From Kineococcus endophyticus (GTDB taxonomy: Bacteria > Actinomycetota > Actinomycetes > Actinomycetales > Kineococcaceae), in contig NZ_JBFNQN010000001.1 in NCBI RefSeq assembly GCF_040796495.1, positions 372,001 through 436,000 of the forward strand: a stretch of DNA of 64,000 nt, written 5' to 3'. Each line of letters opens with the position of its first letter. The stretch's first letter is position 1. The notes under the pieces are model-generated. The model was not told the origin of the DNA. It searched no databases and saw only the letters and a list, made by a program, of their open reading frames with translations. Positions 62,633 through 64,000 of the stretch are shown here, one piece after another. Both the position numbers and the translations under genes were made by a program.

Positions 62633-63616
62633 ATGAAGGTGCTCGTGACGGGTGGGGCGGGGTTCATCGGGAGCCACTACGTCCGGTCTGCGCTGTCCGC
62701 CGCGCCCGGCGCACCGGACGCCGCCGACCTCGCCGAACTCGTGGTGCTCGACAAGTTCACCTACGCCGGGAACCCCGCGAACCTCGACCCCGTCGCCGCC
62801 GACCCCCGGTTGCGGGTCGTGCGCGGGGACGTCGCCGACGCCTCCGTCGTCGACCCGCTCGTCGCCGCGGCCGACGTCGTCGTGCACTTCGCGGCCGAGA
62901 CCCACGTCGACCGGTCCATCGCCGGCGGTGCGGACTTCGTGCGCACCAACGTCGCGGGGACGCAGGTCCTCCTCGAGGCCGCCGCCCGGCACGGGGTCGA
63001 GAAGTTCGTGCACGTCTCGACCGACGAGGTGTACGGCTCGATCCCGCGGGGTTCCTGGACGGAGGACAGCCCGCTGGAACCGAACTCCCCGTACTCCGCC
63101 TCCAAGGCCTCCGCGGACCTGCTCGTGCGCGCCTACGGCCGCACCCACGGGGTCCCGGTCTGCACGACCCGCTGCTCGAACAACTACGGTCCCTACCAGT
63201 ACCCGGAGAAGGTCGTGCCGCTGTTCGTCACGAACCTGCTCCAGGGCGGGTCGGTGCCGTTGTACGGGGACGGGGCGAACGTGCGGGACTGGCTGCACGT
63301 CGACGACCACTGCCGCGGCATCGACCTCGTCGTCCGTTCGGGACGGCCGGGGGAGGTCTACAACATCGGCGGCGGCACCGAGCTGACGAACGCCGAACTC
63401 ACCGCGCGGGTCCTCGACGCGCTCGGCGCCGACTGGAGCCGCGTGCGGCACGTGCCGGACCGCAAGGGCCACGACCTGCGGTACTCGGTGGACTGCCGCA
63501 AGATCCGCGACGAGCTCGGCTACGCCCCGGTCCACGACTTCACCACGGGGCTGGCCGACACCGTCCGCTGGTACCGCGACCGCGCGGACTGGTGGGAGCC
63601 GCTGCTCGCGGCCTGA
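62633..63616 (+). CDS. rfbB: dTDP-glucose 4,6-dehydratase
   Basis: A 327-residue extended short-chain dehydrogenase that converts dTDP-glucose to the 4-keto-6-deoxy sugar. It has the NAD loop [53 protein letters not shown] (the Thr-Asp-Glu triad of the family), the catalytic [39 protein letters not shown] and [12 protein letters not shown]. The ATG at 62633 is set by MKVLVTGG. With rfbA, rfbC and rfbD it completes the dTDP-L-rhamnose pathway. Confidence 0.96.
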   Translation: MKVLVTGGAGFIGSHYVRSALSAAPGAPDAADLAELVVLDKFTYAGNPANLDPVAADPRLRVVRGDVADASVVDPLVAAADVVVHFAAETHVDRSIAGGADFVRTNVAGTQVLLEAAARHGVEKFVHVSTDEVYGSIPRGSWTEDSPLEPNSPYSASKASADLLVRAYGRTHGVPVCTTRCSNNYGPYQYPEKVVPLFVTNLLQGGSVPLYGDGANVRDWLHVDDHCRGIDLVVRSGRPGEVYNIGGGTELTNAELTARVLDALGADWSRVRHVPDRKGHDLRYSVDCRKIRDELGYAPVHDFTTGLADTVRWYRDRADWWEPLLAA

Positions 63617-63772
63617 CCCCGCCCCCGAGCTCCGTCCACGGGCGTCCGTCTGCTGCTCCGCAGGAATGACCCGGTGGCGGAACGTCCTACGTGCTCGGCG
63701 GGATGACCTCCACTGGCGCTGTCGTATCCGGACGACCCGAACAGCCCTGCCGGGTGCCGTCGCGTTCGTCGC
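63617..63772. other. Region after rfbB
   Basis: No convincing gene is seen between the rfbB stop and the possible lipoprotein start. Composition drifts away from the strong GC3 bias of the genes to the left. No clear terminator hairpin or promoter was found, apart from a weak TATCCG at 63725-63730. Confidence 0.5.
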
Positions 63773-64000
63773 GTGGTCGTGCTTCGTCACCGACCCACTG
63801 CCGTCAGGGTCGTGGTCGGTCTGGTCCTGCTCCTGGCCCCGGGCGCTTCCGTGGCCGGGTGCCTGCACGACCGTGGCGACCGACCGAGCCTCGTCGCGGG
63901 GCTGGTCGCCGCCGCGGCTGAGGACGTCCCCCGCAACTTTCGTGCAGCTGCGGACCCACTGCGCCCTTCTGTCGATGCCGGTCCCGGTGGAGGACCTCCT
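63773..64000 (+). CDS. Possible lipoprotein, N-terminal part only (runs off right edge)
   Basis: An open frame from GTG at 63773 (or 63779) reaches the window end without a stop, giving 76 residues. It begins basic (LRHRPTAVR), has a hydrophobic core (VVVGLVLLLAPGAS) and then VAGC, a good lipobox, so a lipid-anchored exported protein is plausible. The part after the Cys (LHDRGDRPSLVAGLVAAAAEDVP) is not recognisable. G/C at third positions is about 70%, lower than in the neighbours, and no Shine-Dalgarno is present, so the gene could be spurious or recently acquired. Confidence 0.4.
   Translation, partial: MVVLRHRPTAVRVVVGLVLLLAPGASVAGCLHDRGDRPSLVAGLVAAAAEDVPRNFRAAADPLRPSVDAGPGGGPP

Noticed and set aside
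63691-63921. Plus-strand open frame of 76 codons after rfbB
   Set aside because: The product is Arg/Pro/Gly-rich without motif. An overlapping frame with a signal peptide and lipobox is more convincing.

Overview
The window is about 64 kb of very GC-rich chromosome from an actinobacterium. The evidence is near-universal G/C in third codon positions, many GTG starts, genes coupled by 4-base GTGA/ATGA overlaps, a division cluster with ftsZ but no ftsA, and the sepF-yggT-divIVA trio behind ftsZ. Gene content and order suggest the Kineosporiales, perhaps Kineococcus; that placement is inference, because no 16S gene is present. I see no tRNA, rRNA, CRISPR array, insertion sequence or prophage.

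Region 1 (1-848, minus) is a DUF6318 lipoprotein coupled to a secreted protein that runs off the left edge. Region 2 (about 990-8330, plus) looks like a damage-inducible translesion block: a promoter with an exact TCGAAC-N4-GTTCGA SOS box, then DUF6504, a SAV_6107-type HEPN protein, a long DnaE2-like polymerase that has lost PHP ligands, a methyltransferase and DNA polymerase IV. A DUF3040 membrane protein follows. Region 3 (9124-13767, minus) is a MoxR / DUF58 / transglutaminase operon.

Region 4 (14150-34048, plus) is the dcw cell-wall and division cluster: mraZ, rsmH, ftsL, ftsI, murE, murF, mraY, murD, ftsW, murG, murC, ftsQ, ftsZ, pgeF, yggS, sepF, yggT, divIVA. The mraZ promoter carries three GTGGAG repeats at exact 10-base spacing, a likely MraZ operator. 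Region 5 (34230-40515) holds a DksA/TraR-type zinc-finger protein, lspA, an RluA-family pseudouridine synthase, the replicative dnaE and a small membrane protein.

Region 6 (40735-63616) is a surface-polysaccharide locus. It begins with a secreted alginate-lyase-family enzyme, a lipoprotein and a secreted beta-propeller protein; the lyase and the propeller protein share a C-terminal-type jelly-roll-like module. It continues with six probable glycosyltransferases, a Wzy-like polymerase carrying an N-terminal transposase-like helix-turn-helix, a chain-length protein whose kinase domain has lost its Walker motifs, a flippase, a four-gene overlapping operon with a CDP-alcohol phosphotransferase and a cytidylyltransferase, and all four dTDP-L-rhamnose genes. 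The likely product is a rhamnose-containing exopolysaccharide or capsule, possibly decorated by a CDP-activated alcohol. The right edge may hold the start of another lipoprotein gene.
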